Shown here: piece by piece, positions 5,702 to 6,633 of the stretch
Numbering within the stretch: position 1 is the stretch's first letter
Layout: each line of letters opens with the position of its first letter
Source: Clostridia bacterium
GTDB lineage: Bacteria > Bacillota > Clostridia > Oscillospirales > CAG-272
Direction: 5' to 3'
Length of the DNA: 6,633 nucleotides
Assembly (NCBI GenBank): GCA_900770145.1
Contig: CAAGJL010000230.1
Location: 1-6,633, forward strand
Made by a program: the position numbers and the translations under genes
The notes under the pieces: model-generated
Database searches by the model: none
What the model was told of the DNA's origin: nothing
Seen by the model: only the letters and a program-made list of their open reading frames with translations

Positions 5702-6415
5702 ATGCTTGACATTCGGCATCTGACCAAACGCTACGGCGGGAAAAAGGCGGTGGACGACCTGTGCCTGCACATTCTTCCCGGTGAGATTTACGGTTTTATC
5801 GGACACAACGGGGCGGGCAAAACCACCACGCTGAAATCGGTGGTGGGGATTTTACAGTTTGACGAGGGCGAGATCCTCATCGGCGGAAAATCCGTGAAAG
5901 CCGAGCCGCTTGCCTGCAAACGGCAACTGGCGTATATCCCGGATAACCCGGATCTTTACGATTATATGACCGGGATCAGATACCTTTCCTTTATCGCGGA
6001 CGTTTTCGGCGTCGGCGCCGCCGAGAGGGAAGAACGCGTCCGCAAATACGCCGATCTGTTTGAACTGACGGCGGACCTTGCCAACCCGATTGCTTCCTAT
6101 TCTCACGGGATGAAGCAGAAGCTGGCAATTATCGCCGCGTGGCTGCACGCCCCGCGCCTGATTGTGATGGATGAGCCGTTTGTGGGGCTGGACCCGAAAG
6201 CGGCGCACATTCTCAAGGGGATGATGCGCGAGGTCTGTGACGCGGGCGGCGCCATCTTTTTCTCCACCCACGTCCTGGAGGTGGCGGAAAAACTCTGCGA
6301 CAAGGTGGCGATTATCAAGGGCGGCAGGCTGATCCGCTCCGGCACGATGGAGGAAGTGAAGGGCGACGCGTCGCTGGAGGACGTGTTCTTGGAGCTGGAG
6401 GACGGCAAATGTTAA
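5702..6415 (+). CDS. ABC-2-type exporter ATP-binding protein (EcsA-like)
   Basis: 237 residues, full length for a single nucleotide-binding domain (usual range about 230-310). It would hydrolyse ATP at the inner membrane face to drive a separate permease. Motifs: A-loop Y11; Walker A GHNGAGKTT (34-42) with K40 and T41; signature SYSHGMKQK (132-140), a variant of LSGGQ; Walker B LIVMDEPF (153-160) with D157 and catalytic E158; D-loop GLDP (162-165); switch H190 in FSTH. The Q-loop glutamine is replaced: AYIPDNPDLYD has D81 where Q or E is usual. The run SHGMKQK with DEPFVGLDP, and the IPxxP pattern, resemble EcsA and related ABC-2 exporters rather than importers. The stop overlaps the next gene by seven bases, so the two are translationally coupled. 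Substrate cannot be told from the sequence. Motifs are complete apart from D81, so the gene is probably active. Confidence -1.
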   Translation: MLDIRHLTKRYGGKKAVDDLCLHILPGEIYGFIGHNGAGKTTTLKSVVGILQFDEGEILIGGKSVKAEPLACKRQLAYIPDNPDLYDYMTGIRYLSFIADVFGVGAAEREERVRKYADLFELTADLANPIASYSHGMKQKLAIIAAWLHAPRLIVMDEPFVGLDPKAAHILKGMMREVCDAGGAIFFSTHVLEVAEKLCDKVAIIKGGRLIRSGTMEEVKGDASLEDVFLELEDGKC

Positions 6416-6633
6416 AGACCTTATTGAAAAAACAGCTTTCCGAGATCTTTCGCGGCTATTTTTACGACAGCAAGAAGAACAAGGCGCGCTCCGGGGGTGC
6501 CGTCGCCGCCTGTTTTACCCTGTTTGCGGTGCTGATGGTCGGGCTTCTCGGCGGGATGTTTCCGTTTCTTGCCTTAGCCCTGTGCGCCCCGCTGACGCAG
6601 GCGGGTGCAGGGTGGCTCTATTTTACCATCCTC
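6409..6633 (+). CDS. ABC-2-type exporter permease, partial (N-terminal 75 residues)
   Basis: The start ATG lies inside the end of the ATPase gene, in another frame (seven-base overlap). The frame stays open to the right edge. The first 28 residues are basic and cytoplasmic in character: MLKTLLKKQL, then FYDSKKNKARS (18-28). A hydrophobic stretch at about 29-60 contains ACFTLFAVLMVGLLGGMF, and a second starts near residue 67 (AGWLYFTIL). A basic head followed by membrane segments directly after an EcsA-like ATPase is the normal arrangement for the membrane subunit of such exporters; similar N-termini are recalled for large Clostridia permeases. It is too short to assign a subfamily or substrate. 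No separate ribosome binding site is obvious beyond purine-rich sequence in the ATPase end, so translation is probably coupled. Confidence -1.
   Translation, partial: MLKTLLKKQLSEIFRGYFYDSKKNKARSGGAVAACFTLFAVLMVGLLGGMFPFLALALCAPLTQAGAGWLYFTIL

Noticed and set aside
5434..5709. Plus-strand 91-codon frame in the intergenic region
   Set aside because: It starts at TTG without a ribosome binding site, contains the consensus promoter of the ABC operon inside it and overlaps the ATPase start. Its sequence is better explained as promoter and leader.
5852..6408. Minus-strand frames opposite the ABC ATPase
   Set aside because: They lie wholly within a gene with complete ABC motifs and have no start signals; they are shadows.

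Overview
The window looks like a chromosomal segment from a gut-type Clostridia (Bacillota), probably Oscillospiraceae/Ruminococcaceae or a close relative. This rests on AAAGGAG-type ribosome binding sites, a consensus sigma-A promoter, a moderately high GC content at third codon positions, and a surface lipoprotein built from the Cys/His repeats common in such bacteria. No sequence search was possible, so the taxonomy is inference.

Layout. From the left edge to 5239 the minus strand carries one uninterrupted reading frame (at least 1,746 codons, with its C-terminus beyond position 1). It encodes a giant secreted lipoprotein with a LTAC lipobox. It holds 20 CxxC motifs in three blocks, a beta-rich domain ending in an HFS motif, and a long helical central region. 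A very long open frame on the plus strand in the same place (14..4120) is its exact codon-register shadow, not a gene.

From 5240 to 5701 lies a dense divergent control region. On the minus strand there is a promoter (5464..5490), a strong ribosome binding site, a 27-codon small ORF (5340..5423) and a GC-rich hairpin with a short T-run (5309..5335). The lipoprotein's own ribosome binding site and start follow. I see no good separate promoter for the lipoprotein between the hairpin and its start. The small ORF may therefore be a leader peptide or cotranscribed microprotein, with the hairpin acting as an attenuator. On the plus strand there is a perfect consensus promoter (TTGACA, 17 bp, TATAAT), a 14-bp perfect palindrome just downstream and a second hairpin in the leader.

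From 5702 to the right edge is an ABC-2-type exporter operon. It consists of an EcsA-like ATPase (5702..6415), overlapped by 7 bases by the start of its membrane permease (6409.., cut by the window edge). The two divergent units share a control region, but nothing in the sequence shows that the exporter and the lipoprotein work together.
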